DNA of 64,000 nucleotides from Vibrio celticus (GCF_024347335.1 NZ_AP025463.1:3100001-3164000); one strand, 5' to 3'; counted from the stretch's first letter, positions 15,858 through 25,877 are shown. Numbers and translations: made by a program. Notes: a model not told the origin generated them from the sequence alone.

Positions 15858-18116
15858 CTACGATTCACTTGGCTCTTCGATATCAATGCGAGTCACTCGC
15901 TGTAAACCTCTTGGTAGTAGGCCACCACGGCGACCACGTTCACCACGGAAGTTTTCAAGATCTGCTGGTTTCAAGCCAAGCTTGCGTTTACCGGCGTAGA
16001 TAGTCAGCGTCGCATTCTCTGGGATAGCCATCAAGTGCGAGACAAACTCTTCACGCTCTTTTGCTTTCGCCGAAGGGATGTTGATGATCTTGTTGCCTTT
16101 ACCCTTGCTCAACTGAGGTAGGTCTTTAATAGGGAACAACAACATACGGCCTTGGTTAGTAATCGCCAGAATCTGGTTACTGTCCAAGTCAGCAATAGGG
16201 CTTGGCATCATCACTTCAGAAGCTTGTGGCAAGTTAACCAACGCTTTACCGCTCTTGTTCTTAGACAGCAGATCGCTACCCTTACAAACAAAGCCATAAC
16301 CAGCATCAGAACCGACTAACCATAATTGCTCATTCTCTCCCATCACCACTTGGCGAATAGAAGTACCAGGGCTGACGTTCAAGCGGCCTGTAATTGGCTC
16401 ACCTTGGCTACGTGCCGACGGTAATGAGTGTGATTCAAGGGAGTAGCTTCGGCCATCACTGCCAAGGAACACCGCTTGTTGATTACTCTTACCCTTAGCG
16501 CTCGCTAGGAATTTATCACCTGATTTATAGTTCAAGCCTTCAGCATCAACCTCATGCCCTTTGGCATGACGAATCCAACCTTTTTCAGACAACACAACTG
16601 TGATTGGTTCGCTTGGTACTAAGTCACGCTCTGTTAGCGCTTTCGCTTCAGCACGCTCAATCAGAGGTGAACGACGATCATCGCCGTATTTATCCGCATC
16701 TGCTTGGATTTCTTTCTTGATCAGCGTATTCAAGCGACGCTCTGAACCGAGTAGCTTTTCAAGCTTTTCACGTTCAGCTTCAAGCTCTTCTTGCTCAGCT
16801 CGGATTTTAAACTCTTCTAACTTAGCTAAGTTACGAAGTTTAATATCAAGAATCGCATTAGCTTGAACTTCAGAAATGTTGAAACGGCTCATTAGGACAG
16901 GACATGGTTCGTCTTCTGTACGAATGATCTCAATCACTTCATCGATATTAAGATAAGCAGCAAGCAAACCTTCTAAGATGTGCAAACGTGCTAGTACTTT
17001 ATCTAAACGGTACTGCAAACGACGGCGAACCGTTGTACGACGGAACTCAATCCACTCTTTCAGGATTTGAACTAAGCCTTTCACTTGAGGACGGTTATCT
17101 AAACCAATCATGTTCAAGTTAACGCGGAAGTTTTTCTCTAGATCCGTCGAAGCAAATAGGTGACTCATCAGTTGGTCACAGTCGATACGATTTGAACGAG
17201 GAACGACAACGATACGCGTTGGGTTCTCGTGATCAGATTCATCACGCAAGTCGTCAACCATTGGCAGCTTCTTAGCGCGCATCTGGTTAGCAATTTGCTC
17301 AAGTAACTTCGCACCTGACACTTGATGAGGTAAAGCCGTGATAACAATATCAGAGCCTTCCTTGTGCCAAACCGCACGCATCTTGATGCTGCCACGTCCA
17401 GTACGGTAGATTTTTTCGATGTCCGATTTCGGAGAGATAATCTCAGCTTCTGTCGGGTAATCTGGACCTTGAATGAAACCCATCACGTCTGAAAGCTCAG
17501 ACTTAGGCGTATCAATTAGGTGAATGGCTGCATTAGCGACTTCACGCACGTTGTGTGGTGGAATATCGGTCGCCATACCTACCGCGATACCAGTGATACC
17601 GTTAAGAAGAATATGAGGCAGACGAGCTGGCAACATTTGAGGCTCTTTCATGGTGCCATCAAAGTTTGGTTGCCAGTCAACAGTGCCTTGACCTAGTTCA
17701 CCTAGAAGAACCTCAGCAAACTTAGATAATTTCGCTTCGGTATAACGCATCGCAGCGAACGATTTTGGGTCATCCGGAGCACCCCAGTTACCTTGACCAT
17801 CGACCAATGGGTAGCGGTAAGAGAAAGGCTGCGCCATCAATACCATCGCTTCGTAACAAGCAGAGTCACCGTGTGGGTGATACTTACCCAATACGTCACC
17901 AACGGTACGTGCTGATTTTTTGTATTTCGATGCAGCCGATAAGCCTAGCTCAGACATCGCGTAGATAATACGACGCTGTACTGGCTTCAAGCCATCACCG
18001 ATATACGGCAATGCACGATCCATAATCACGTACATTGAGTAATTTAAGTAGGCATCTTCGGTGAACTTGCGCATTGGCAGCTGTTCAACGCCATCATATG
18101 TAATTTCGTTAGACAT
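15858..18116 (-). CDS. parC: DNA topoisomerase IV subunit A
   Basis: ParC is the DNA-cleaving subunit of topoisomerase IV, which decatenates daughter chromosomes. The 752-residue protein has the catalytic Tyr125 in AAMRYTEAKLS and the quinolone-resistance-determining segment KYHPHGDSACYEAMV with Ser85 and Glu89, the residues commonly changed in resistant Vibrio; both are unaltered here. The C-terminal beta-pinwheel domain begins near residue 490. It starts 3 nt after parE, so the subunits are co-transcribed. Confidence 0.97.
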   Translation of the reverse strand: MSNEITYDGVEQLPMRKFTEDAYLNYSMYVIMDRALPYIGDGLKPVQRRIIYAMSELGLSAASKYKKSARTVGDVLGKYHPHGDSACYEAMVLMAQPFSYRYPLVDGQGNWGAPDDPKSFAAMRYTEAKLSKFAEVLLGELGQGTVDWQPNFDGTMKEPQMLPARLPHILLNGITGIAVGMATDIPPHNVREVANAAIHLIDTPKSELSDVMGFIQGPDYPTEAEIISPKSDIEKIYRTGRGSIKMRAVWHKEGSDIVITALPHQVSGAKLLEQIANQMRAKKLPMVDDLRDESDHENPTRIVVVPRSNRIDCDQLMSHLFASTDLEKNFRVNLNMIGLDNRPQVKGLVQILKEWIEFRRTTVRRRLQYRLDKVLARLHILEGLLAAYLNIDEVIEIIRTEDEPCPVLMSRFNISEVQANAILDIKLRNLAKLEEFKIRAEQEELEAEREKLEKLLGSERRLNTLIKKEIQADADKYGDDRRSPLIERAEAKALTERDLVPSEPITVVLSEKGWIRHAKGHEVDAEGLNYKSGDKFLASAKGKSNQQAVFLGSDGRSYSLESHSLPSARSQGEPITGRLNVSPGTSIRQVVMGENEQLWLVGSDAGYGFVCKGSDLLSKNKSGKALVNLPQASEVMMPSPIADLDSNQILAITNQGRMLLFPIKDLPQLSKGKGNKIINIPSAKAKEREEFVSHLMAIPENATLTIYAGKRKLGLKPADLENFRGERGRRGGLLPRGLQRVTRIDIEEPSES

Positions 18117-18119
18117 CCA

Positions 18120-20000
18120 TTATACCTCGGCCATATCACCGTTAGTCTGTAGCCATGTACGGCGATCATCTGCACGTTTCTTACCAAGCAACATGTCCAT
18201 CATCTCGTTGGTCGCTTCGCTGTCATCAATCGTTAACTGCACAAGACGACGAGTGTTTGGATCCATGGTGGTTTCACGCAACTGAAGTGGGTTCATCTCA
18301 CCCAGACCTTTAAATCGTTGCACGTTGATCTTGGCTTTCTTCTGCGATAGTCGTTCAAGCACACCGTCTTTCTCTGCGTCATCAAGTGCGTAGAACACTT
18401 CTTTACCGCAATCGATACGATACAGAGGAGGCATTGCCACATAGATATGACCCGCTTCAACCAAAGCATGGAAATGACGAGTAAACAATGCACATAGCAG
18501 TGTCGCGATATGAAGACCATCCGAGTCCGCATCGGCAAGGATACAGATCTTACCGTAACGCAGGCCTGATAAATCATCATTGTCCGGGTCGATACCCAGA
18601 GCTACCGAGATGTCATGCACTTCTTGCGAAGCCAATACTTGGTCTGCTGACACTTCCCATGTATTTAGGATCTTACCGCGAAGTGGCATCACCGCTTGGA
18701 ACTCACGGTCACGTGCTTGTTTAGCAGAACCACCCGCCGAGTCCCCTTCCACGAAGAAGATTTCGGTACGGCTTAAATCTTGAACTGAACAGTCAGTTAG
18801 CTTACCCGGCAGTGCTGGGCCTGACGCGATTTTCTTACGCACAACCTTTTTGCTTGCGCGCATACGGCGGTGAGCATTCGCAATACAAGCTTCTGCTAGC
18901 TGTTCCGCCAATTGTGGCTTTTCGTTCAACCACAGGCTAAACGCATCTTTTACTACACCAGAAACAAACGCAGCGGTTTGACGAGAAGACAAGCGCTCTT
19001 TTGTTTGACCAGCAAACTGCGGATCTTGCATCTTCACCGAGAGTACGTACGAACAGCGATCGAAAATATCGTCGCCCGTTAGCTTAACGCCACGTGGTAG
19101 CAAGTTGCGGAATTCACAGAACTCACGCATTGCATCAAGCAGACCTTGGCGAAGACCGTTTACGTGTGTACCACCTTGCTTAGTCGGTACTAAGTTCACG
19201 TAACTTTCGGTGATCATGTCGCCGCCTTCTGGCTGCCAGATGATCGCCCAGTTTGCCATTTCTGTTTCAGCAACGAATTCGCCAACATACGGTTCTTCAG
19301 GCAGTAAGGTGTAACCTTTCACGCCTTCGGCAAGGTAGTCTTTTAGGCCATCTTCATAGAACCATTTATGCTCTTCGCCACCGACTTTGTCGATAAAGGT
19401 AATTTCTAAACCTGGGCAAAGCACTGCTTTTGCACGTAGGTTGTTAATCAGACGAAGTGTCGAAAATTTAGGGCTATCGAAGTACTTAGGATCAGGCCAG
19501 AAATGTACTGATGTACCACTGTTACGATGACCACAAGTGCCCGTTACAGTAAGCTCTGTTACGGCATGACCACCTTCAAGTGCGATCTCGTGAACCTGAC
19601 CTTCTCGGCGTACAGTCACTTCAACACGTTTTGACAGCGCGTTTACGACCGAGATACCTACACCGTGCAGACCACCAGAGAACTTGTAGTTGTTATTCGA
19701 GAATTTACCGCCAGAGTGGAGCTTAGTTAAAATCAGCTCAACACCTGAGATCCCTTTTTCAGGGTGAATATCGACAGGCATACCACGGCCGTCATCGGTA
19801 ACTTCTAACGATTGGTCTGCATGAAGTACCACTTTGATCTTCTTAGCGTGTCCCGCTAGTGCTTCATCGACCGAGTTATCAATGACTTCTTGGGCAAGGT
19901 GGTTAGGTCTTTCTGTCTCGGTATACATTCCCGGGCGGTGTCGCACAGGATCGAGACCTTCAAGTACCTCGAGGTCTTTTGCATTATATTGTTCAGTCAT
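18120..20000 (-). CDS. parE: DNA topoisomerase IV subunit B
   Basis: ParE is the ATPase subunit of topoisomerase IV. I start at ATG 20000 (MTEQYNAKDLEVLEGLDPVR, 626 residues), matching E. coli ParE; the frame is open six codons further. GHKL ATPase motifs are NSVDEALAG, DDGRGMPVDIH and LHGVGISVVNAL. The TOPRIM domain has EGDSAGGSAKQARDR, followed by PLRGKILN, and the metal-binding ILADADSDG. It is the first gene of parE-parC; the next genes upstream are on the same strand after a 239-bp gap. Confidence 0.97.
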   Translation of the reverse strand: MTEQYNAKDLEVLEGLDPVRHRPGMYTETERPNHLAQEVIDNSVDEALAGHAKKIKVVLHADQSLEVTDDGRGMPVDIHPEKGISGVELILTKLHSGGKFSNNNYKFSGGLHGVGISVVNALSKRVEVTVRREGQVHEIALEGGHAVTELTVTGTCGHRNSGTSVHFWPDPKYFDSPKFSTLRLINNLRAKAVLCPGLEITFIDKVGGEEHKWFYEDGLKDYLAEGVKGYTLLPEEPYVGEFVAETEMANWAIIWQPEGGDMITESYVNLVPTKQGGTHVNGLRQGLLDAMREFCEFRNLLPRGVKLTGDDIFDRCSYVLSVKMQDPQFAGQTKERLSSRQTAAFVSGVVKDAFSLWLNEKPQLAEQLAEACIANAHRRMRASKKVVRKKIASGPALPGKLTDCSVQDLSRTEIFFVEGDSAGGSAKQARDREFQAVMPLRGKILNTWEVSADQVLASQEVHDISVALGIDPDNDDLSGLRYGKICILADADSDGLHIATLLCALFTRHFHALVEAGHIYVAMPPLYRIDCGKEVFYALDDAEKDGVLERLSQKKAKINVQRFKGLGEMNPLQLRETTMDPNTRRLVQLTIDDSEATNEMMDMLLGKKRADDRRTWLQTNGDMAEV

Positions 20001-20239
20001 AATACGGAGTTTACTCAAAAAGTTTGCGTCAGTTCGCTGGCTCCAGTTTCACTAAAGCAGAATCATTACTATGAACCGTCATAGTAGAGCGAACGAGCGA
20101 AGTATTGGGGAATATAGTCTGGAAGCTGAGTAATGATGTCAAGCTAGTTCAAAAACTAAGACATCAAACTATGATATTTCACCATTGATAGATGAAATAA
20201 CAGGCAAACAAGAGAAAATCACTTGATTGGTGGAACAGA

Positions 20240-20845
20240 TTAAAGATTTAGAAAGGTGATGATTTGTTGTGGGTAGCGTTCAAAATCAACAAAGCTATGA
20301 TCCCCGCCCTCTTCTACTGTCTGTGTTGCACCTTGGTACTTCTCTACCGCTTGTCGGTAATCCAGAACTTCGTCTTCCGTTTGCTGAAGTAACCAGAAGT
20401 CGCTCGGCTTAGCGATCGCCGAAACCTCTAACGCCTTCAGTTCATCAATATGTTTTGTTTCCAGTACATACCGTTCATCTGTGTATGGGTTTACTTGTTC
20501 ACCTAAATAGTCAGCAAGAAGCTCATACGGCTTCACTGCTGGGTTTACAACCACCGCTTTAAAACCATAGTGGCTATTCAGCCATGTTGAAAGATAACCA
20601 CCCAGCGAGCTACCGACCAACGCTATTTGATATTGCTCTTTATATTGCTCCACCAGCTGCTGCAAATGGAGTGCCGCTTGCTGAGGGAAACTCGGCAGTT
20701 GAGGGGTTACAACTTTAATATCAGCGCGATGCTCCGCACAGTAATCTGCCATTACGTTCGCTTTATGAGAACGTGATGAACTGTTAAACCCATGAATATA
20801 GAGAAGCAGTGATGGCTTATTAGCTTGCTGATCAGAGCCTGGCAT
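20240..20845 (-). CDS. yqiA: YqiA family alpha/beta-fold esterase
   Basis: This is a small esterase of the YqiA/UPF0227 type, with in vitro activity on short acyl esters known for the E. coli protein; the natural substrate is unknown. The 201-residue protein has YIHGFNSSSRSHK near residues 17-29 (oxyanion region), the nucleophile elbow GSSLGG near 77-82, and a late His in GGDHSFVDF near 178-186. Its start overlaps the cpdA stop by 1 nt, so translation is likely coupled. Confidence 0.92.
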   Translation of the reverse strand: MPGSDQQANKPSLLLYIHGFNSSSRSHKANVMADYCAEHRADIKVVTPQLPSFPQQAALHLQQLVEQYKEQYQIALVGSSLGGYLSTWLNSHYGFKAVVVNPAVKPYELLADYLGEQVNPYTDERYVLETKHIDELKALEVSAIAKPSDFWLLQQTEDEVLDYRQAVEKYQGATQTVEEGGDHSFVDFERYPQQIITFLNL

Positions 20846-21669
20846 TAGTAACCAGAAGCCTTAAAATCAGGCAAGAACTGCCCATGAGGCAGACGACGAA
20901 CTTGCGTGCTGACCGTTCCGTCTTGATGTAATTCAATCTCTCTCCAACCCGGAGACAAAGTATCGACCGCGAAGTCATCTGAGTTAGGTTTGAATTGCAC
21001 ACAAGTCGATGGGGTTGCCATGACTTGTACACCATGATGATCTCGGTTCATGTCTTGATGAACATGACCACAAAGTACCGCTTTAACATTGGTGTGCTGT
21101 TGAACCACATCCCAAAATTGATCGGCGTCTTTTAGGTTATGTTGATCCAACCATGCGCTGCCAACCAACAATGGATGGTGGTGCAATAGAACCAAGGTAT
21201 TACGTTCAGGGAACTCCGTCAGCTTCTGTTCTAACAGATCAAGCTGTTGATCGCTGAGGCGACCATGAGGCACACCAACCACCTGCGAGTCTAGCATCAC
21301 CATCTGCCAGTTATCGCCTAGCAAGACATGCTCAACACACTGTATTTGTGGTGATGGTAAAACACTGCCCATATTAGGCTTAAAGTCATGGTTCCCTGGC
21401 AGCCAATAGCATGGCTTTTCCAAAGGTTGAATCCCTGACTCAAATTTCTGGTACGACTCAGCACTGTGATCTTGAGAGATATCACCGGTTGCTAAAATCG
21501 CTTGATAGTCAAAACCCTGACTAACAATGCCATCGACTACAGCACGAAAGCTATCTTGAGTGTTGATGCTTAATAAGCTGCCATTGCTCGGCGCAAACAA
21601 ATGCGTGTCCGTTAGCTGCACAAGCTTAATAGTGCTCTCATCAAATTTTGAAGTGTGTGATAATTCCAA
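20845..21669 (-). CDS. cpdA: 3',5'-cyclic-AMP phosphodiesterase CpdA
   Basis: CpdA hydrolyses cAMP and so tempers CRP-dependent regulation. The 274-residue protein is a class III metallophosphoesterase with metal-binding motifs VQLTDTHLF near residues 17-25, ATGDISQD near 60-67, LPGNHDF near 92-98, and CGHVHQD near 190-201. The parE / yqiA-cpdA / yqiB / nudF order is that of E. coli. Confidence 0.95.
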   Translation of the reverse strand: MELSHTSKFDESTIKLVQLTDTHLFAPSNGSLLSINTQDSFRAVVDGIVSQGFDYQAILATGDISQDHSAESYQKFESGIQPLEKPCYWLPGNHDFKPNMGSVLPSPQIQCVEHVLLGDNWQMVMLDSQVVGVPHGRLSDQQLDLLEQKLTEFPERNTLVLLHHHPLLVGSAWLDQHNLKDADQFWDVVQQHTNVKAVLCGHVHQDMNRDHHGVQVMATPSTCVQFKPNSDDFAVDTLSPGWREIELHQDGTVSTQVRRLPHGQFLPDFKASGY

Positions 21670-21728
21670 AATAACAAATCCAGATACGTTACTGTTTAGA
21701 CTTTAAAAGTGTTGATAAATAGGCTCAA

Positions 21729-22169
21729 TTAAAAGGTAATTGGGGTTCGGCTGATACCCGTTTTTAAACAAAACGTTAACCATTCCCCAAGAAATTTATT
21801 CAATTGAAATTTCTCGTCCTTTTGCAGAAGCTTAGTGTTGGGATAGTCATATTTCGCTTTGACTCTTGAAAAATCCCCGCTAGCGCACACTTCTGCAACT
21901 CGAGCGTCGTGATATAGCCTGACAGACATTTTTGGCAAAGGAAACACTGGCATCGCGTCACTCTGACATATATCTATTAATGTGGTGTATTTTGTGACCT
22001 CATTCACTGTCAATTGATACACCATATTAACGGCTTGGTAACAGCGAACGTCACCAACTTCATGTCCAACCGGTAACAAAGCGTTCAGTTTGGCATAGTT
22101 CGTCTCGTAAACTCGCATCAATTCAGCAAGATCAACATGATACGGTTTCTTGACTGCTATATTTGGCAT
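21729..22169 (-). CDS. yqiB: DUF1249 family protein YqiB
   Basis: This is a conserved 146-residue gammaproteobacterial protein of unknown function. It is soluble by appearance, with the family core YETNYAKLNALLP near residues 21-33, YTTLIDICQ near 60-68, and MSVRLYHDARVAEVCA near 80-95. It lies 4 nt after nudF and is probably co-transcribed. No catalytic motif is evident. Confidence 0.9.
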   Translation of the reverse strand: MPNIAVKKPYHVDLAELMRVYETNYAKLNALLPVGHEVGDVRCYQAVNMVYQLTVNEVTKYTTLIDICQSDAMPVFPLPKMSVRLYHDARVAEVCASGDFSRVKAKYDYPNTKLLQKDEKFQLNKFLGEWLTFCLKTGISRTPITF

Positions 22170-22173
22170 GACG

Positions 22174-22803
22174 TTAATCTATCCACTCTGACTGTAATTC
22201 TTGGTAGTTCAATTGTAGCCACTGTAGCGCAATGATCGTGGCTCCATTTTCAAACACACCGTCTTTTACCAACTGATAAGCAGTTTCACGACTCATCACT
22301 TGTACGCGAATGTCTTCACCTTCGTAGTCCAATCCGTGTACCCCTTTGGCTGTCGTTGCATCAACACAGCCAACAAAGACGTCGAGCTTTTCTGAGCAAC
22401 CACCAGATGAAGGGTAATACGAAGTAATAGGCAACACAGATCCGACTTCGACTCCAGCTTCTTCCATCGCTTCACGACGAGCGACATCTTGTGGTGATTC
22501 ATCGGTATCAATGATCCCAGCAACAATTTCGTATTGCCATGGGGTCTCATGCTCTAGAGCACCGACACGGATCTGTTCGACGATCACAACTTCGTCACGC
22601 ACAGGATCATAAGGTAGCAAAGCAGCGGCATGTCCACGCTCAAACATCTCACGCTCTATTGGTTGGCTCCAGCCACCCTCAAACAGTCTATGTCTAAATG
22701 TGTACTTAACCATTTTGAAAAAACCACGAAACAGCGTCTCTTTTGAGACTATTTCCACATCTTGCGGAGTAAACTCATGTCGTTGATTGTCATACTGTTG
22801 CAT
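22174..22803 (-). CDS. nudF: ADP-ribose diphosphatase NudF
   Basis: NudF hydrolyses ADP-ribose to AMP and ribose-5-phosphate. I start at ATG 22803 (MQQYDNQRH, 209 residues), with AGTGAGG at the right distance; an upstream GTG is less likely because it lies within that ribosome site. The Nudix box spans about residues 96-118, with Gly96, Glu102, Arg110-Glu111 and Glu114-Glu115-x-Gly117 all present. It is transcribed divergently from tolC. Confidence 0.94.
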   Translation of the reverse strand: MQQYDNQRHEFTPQDVEIVSKETLFRGFFKMVKYTFRHRLFEGGWSQPIEREMFERGHAAALLPYDPVRDEVVIVEQIRVGALEHETPWQYEIVAGIIDTDESPQDVARREAMEEAGVEVGSVLPITSYYPSSGGCSEKLDVFVGCVDATTAKGVHGLDYEGEDIRVQVMSRETAYQLVKDGVFENGATIIALQWLQLNYQELQSEWID

Positions 22804-22920
22804 TTGGTACCTCACTAAGTGATCTTTATAGTTTACTCATTGTCCGAGTTAACTACCAAGGATAAGGTTCAACTTTTTATATAAAATTTATCATTAAAGT
22901 TAAGTTTTAAAAAATAAATA

Positions 22921-22956
22921 TTGCACAAGTGGACAGTTAACTGTAAAAAAGTGCAA
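22921..22956. promoter_or_regulatory. Centred nested palindrome in the nudF-tolC intergenic region
   Basis: The 12-bp perfect palindrome ACAGTTAACTGT (22933-22944) is flanked at exactly 6 bp on each side by TTGCAC (22921-22926) and GTGCAA (22951-22956), all sharing one centre. The 36-bp dyad lies 75-110 bp before the tolC start and looks like a regulator site; the regulator is unknown. Confidence 0.55.
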
Positions 22957-23030
22957 ATTTTCGAGTAAATTACCACCAAACTGGGTTAAACTCTTTTAAA
23001 GAAAATTCCATAAAAGGCAGGAATAGGAAA

Positions 23031-24356
23031 ATGAAAAAACTGCTTCCACTATTTATCAGTGCAGCAATTGGCAGCCTGAGTTCGTCAGCTTTTGCTGATA
23101 CGCTAGCTGAAGTTTACGACCAAGCAAAACAGAACGATCCACAACTTCTTCGTTCAGCAGCGCAGCGCGATGCCGCTTTTGAAGCAGTAACGTCAAGCCG
23201 TAGTGATTTGCTACCACAAATTAACCTAACAGCAAACTACGACATTAATCGTGGTGATCGAGATACATCAGGTGTTGGTAATTCAAGCATTGATAACAAC
23301 ACTTGGGGAGCTGCTATCGGCTTCAGCCAAGAGCTTTATCAGCGCTCTTCATGGATCACACTAGATACGGCAGAGAAAACCGCTCGTCAATCTGATTCAG
23401 CTTACGCGGCAGAACAACAAGCCTTGATTCTTCGTGTTGCGACAGCATATTTCGAAGTACTTCGCGCTCAAGATAACCTAGAATTTGTTCGTGCAGAGAA
23501 AGCAGCAGTTGCTCGTCAACTAGAGCAAACTAAACAGCGTTTTGAAGTAGGTCTTTCAGCAATCACCGATGTACATGATGCGCAAGCTCAGTACGATGGC
23601 GTTTTGGCTGATGAAGTTCTTGCAGAGAACGACCTAACGAATAGCTACGAAGGTCTACGTGAGATTACAGGTCAGGAACACTCTAACCTAAGCATCCTAG
23701 ATACTGATCGTTTCTCAGCAAGCAAATCTTCTGAGTCTGCTGTTGCGCTTGTTGAACAAGCAGAACAAAAGAACCTTAGCTTATTGGCTGCACGTATCTC
23801 TCAAGACGTAGCAAAAGACAACATCTCTCTAGCAAGCTCTGGTCACCTACCAAGCTTAACACTAGATGGTAGCTACGCTCTTTCAGATCAATCAAACAGC
23901 ACCCAAGATTACGACCAAGACAACCTAAACATTGGTTTGAACTTAGTTGTACCTCTATACACAGGTGGCAACACAACTTCATTGACTAAACAGGCTGAAT
24001 ACAACTACGTTGCAGCAAGTGAAGATCTAGAAGCGACTTACCGTAGCGTTGTAAAAGACGTACGTGCGTTCAACAACAACATCAGTGCTTCGATCGGTGC
24101 GCTACGCGCTTACGAACAATCTGTAGTTTCTGCTCAATCAGCTCTAGAAGCGACAGAAGCAGGTTTTGATGTGGGTACTCGTACTATCGTTGACGTACTA
24201 GATTCAACTCGTCGTCTATACGATGCGAACAAAAACCTTTCAGATGCTCGCTACAACTATATCCTAAGTGTACTTCAGCTTCGCCAAGCGGTTGGTACGC
24301 TAAGCGAACAAGACATCGTTGATGTAAACGCAGGTCTAAAAGTAGCAAGTAAGTAA
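23031..24356 (+). CDS. tolC: Outer-membrane efflux channel TolC
   Basis: TolC is the trimeric outer-membrane duct used by RND, MFS and ABC export systems and type I secretion. The 441-residue protein has a cleavable signal (residues 1-22, ending SSSAFA), then two outer-membrane factor repeats, about 24-215 and 235-430, with the conserved LRVATAYFEVLRAQDNL and TRTIVDVLDSTRRLYDANKN segments at equivalent places. A GCAGGAATAGG sequence precedes the ATG. A bidirectional terminator follows. Confidence 0.96.
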   Translation: MKKLLPLFISAAIGSLSSSAFADTLAEVYDQAKQNDPQLLRSAAQRDAAFEAVTSSRSDLLPQINLTANYDINRGDRDTSGVGNSSIDNNTWGAAIGFSQELYQRSSWITLDTAEKTARQSDSAYAAEQQALILRVATAYFEVLRAQDNLEFVRAEKAAVARQLEQTKQRFEVGLSAITDVHDAQAQYDGVLADEVLAENDLTNSYEGLREITGQEHSNLSILDTDRFSASKSSESAVALVEQAEQKNLSLLAARISQDVAKDNISLASSGHLPSLTLDGSYALSDQSNSTQDYDQDNLNIGLNLVVPLYTGGNTTSLTKQAEYNYVAASEDLEATYRSVVKDVRAFNNNISASIGALRAYEQSVVSAQSALEATEAGFDVGTRTIVDVLDSTRRLYDANKNLSDARYNYILSVLQLRQAVGTLSEQDIVDVNAGLKVASK

Positions 24357-24383
24357 CTCTTAATTACTCAAGTTGCCGTTACA

Positions 24384-24413
24384 AAAATGCCGCTCATTGA
24401 GCGGCATTTTTAT
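24384..24413. terminator. Bidirectional terminator between tolC and hldE
   Basis: AAAATGCCGCTC and GAGCGGCATTTT form a perfect 12-bp stem around a 3-nt loop. Confidence 0.93.
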
Positions 24414-24446
24414 TCTCTGTCGAATATTGGTATTGAGCGCTAAAAC

Positions 24447-25877
24447 TTAGCCTCGACCACCTTTAATCGCTTTAATGATTTCAGTGGTAGAGCAACCATC
24501 TTCAAAGTTAAGTACTTTCACTTCACCACCAGCGGCAATCACTTCCGCACCACCAGCGATCTCTTCAGGTTTGTAATCACCACCTTTCACAAGAATGCTT
24601 GGCAATACCTCAGAGATTAAACGTTGAGGTGTATCTTCAGAGAATGGTACAACCCAATCAACCGCACCTAAGCCAGCCAATACCGCCATACGACGATCAG
24701 TTGGGTTCACAGGGCGACCAGGGCCTTTCAAGCGTTTCACTGATTCGTCAGTATTCACTGCAACGATCAAACGATCGCCTAGCTCAGCCGCATGATTCAT
24801 GTAAGAAACATGACCAGCATGCAGAATATCAAAGCAGCCATTGGTCATCACCACTTTCTCGCCTTTAGCACGAGCACGTTTCACCGCTTCAACCAATGCC
24901 GCTTCAGAGATCACGCCGTAGTCAGTGTCTTGGCTACCATGAATCGCTTCCGCTAACTCAATCGTAGATAGAGTAGATGTACCAAGCTTACCCACTACCA
25001 CACCCGCAGCAGCGTTCGCTAATGCACACGCTTCATCCAGTGGCTTACCAGCAGCAACCGAAGCCGCCAACACCGAGATAACCGTATCGCCGGCACCCGT
25101 CACGTCGTACACTTCTTTCGCTTGAGTCGGCAAATGGAATGGTTCTAAACCTTTGCGAAGTAGTGTCATACCATGTTCACTACGAGTTACCAACAAAGCT
25201 TCGAAATCAAACTCTTCGATCAGTGCGAGTCCTTTTTCGATCATTTCTTCTTCAGATTTTACTTTGCCAGCAACCAACTCGAACTCAGCCATGTTTGGCG
25301 TCAATAAAGTCGCACCACGGTAGCGTTCAAAGTCTGCGCCTTTCGGGTCGATAAACACGGGAACTTTTGCTGCGCGTGCTTTTTGAATAAAACTTTGCAC
25401 ATGCTCCAAGGCACCTTTTGCGTAATCAGATAGGATTACCGAACGTACATTAGGAAGCGCTTGTTCCATGCGAGACAAAACAAGCTCAGGATCCGTATTC
25501 TCAAATTTATCTTCAAAATCAAGGCGAATTAACTGCTGACCACGGCTCATCACTCGCAGTTTAGTAATGGTTGGGTAATCTTCTAACTCAACGAAATCAC
25601 ATTTAACCTTTAGTGCGCCTAAGGTATTTTTTAACACCTCAGCAGGCTCATCTTTACCGGTCAAACCAACGATATGAGCATGGCCACCAAGAGAAGCAAT
25701 ATTCATTGCTACGTTGGCTGCACCACCAGGACGCTCTTCGTTATTTTCTACTTTTACAACGGGTACAGGTGCTTCTGGTGAAATACGGCCTGTTGGGCCA
25801 TACCAGTAACGGTCAAGCATTACGTCACCGACAACAAGAACGCCTGATTGGCTGTAGTCAGGTAGAATTGGTTTCAT
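24447..25877 (-). CDS. hldE: Bifunctional heptose-7-phosphate kinase / heptose-1-phosphate adenylyltransferase
   Basis: HldE makes ADP-heptose for the lipopolysaccharide inner core. The 476-residue protein fuses an N-terminal ribokinase-type kinase (about 1-320; GGAANVAMNIASLGG near 52-66; DVTGAGDTVISVLAA near 260-274 carrying the anion hole and catalytic Asp) to a C-terminal cytidylyltransferase-fold domain (about 343-476; TNGCFDILHAGHVSYM with the HxGH motif). Both halves are complete. It lies downstream of glnE on the same strand, 121 nt apart, as in E. coli. Confidence 0.97.
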   Translation of the reverse strand: MKPILPDYSQSGVLVVGDVMLDRYWYGPTGRISPEAPVPVVKVENNEERPGGAANVAMNIASLGGHAHIVGLTGKDEPAEVLKNTLGALKVKCDFVELEDYPTITKLRVMSRGQQLIRLDFEDKFENTDPELVLSRMEQALPNVRSVILSDYAKGALEHVQSFIQKARAAKVPVFIDPKGADFERYRGATLLTPNMAEFELVAGKVKSEEEMIEKGLALIEEFDFEALLVTRSEHGMTLLRKGLEPFHLPTQAKEVYDVTGAGDTVISVLAASVAAGKPLDEACALANAAAGVVVGKLGTSTLSTIELAEAIHGSQDTDYGVISEAALVEAVKRARAKGEKVVMTNGCFDILHAGHVSYMNHAAELGDRLIVAVNTDESVKRLKGPGRPVNPTDRRMAVLAGLGAVDWVVPFSEDTPQRLISEVLPSILVKGGDYKPEEIAGGAEVIAAGGEVKVLNFEDGCSTTEIIKAIKGGRG

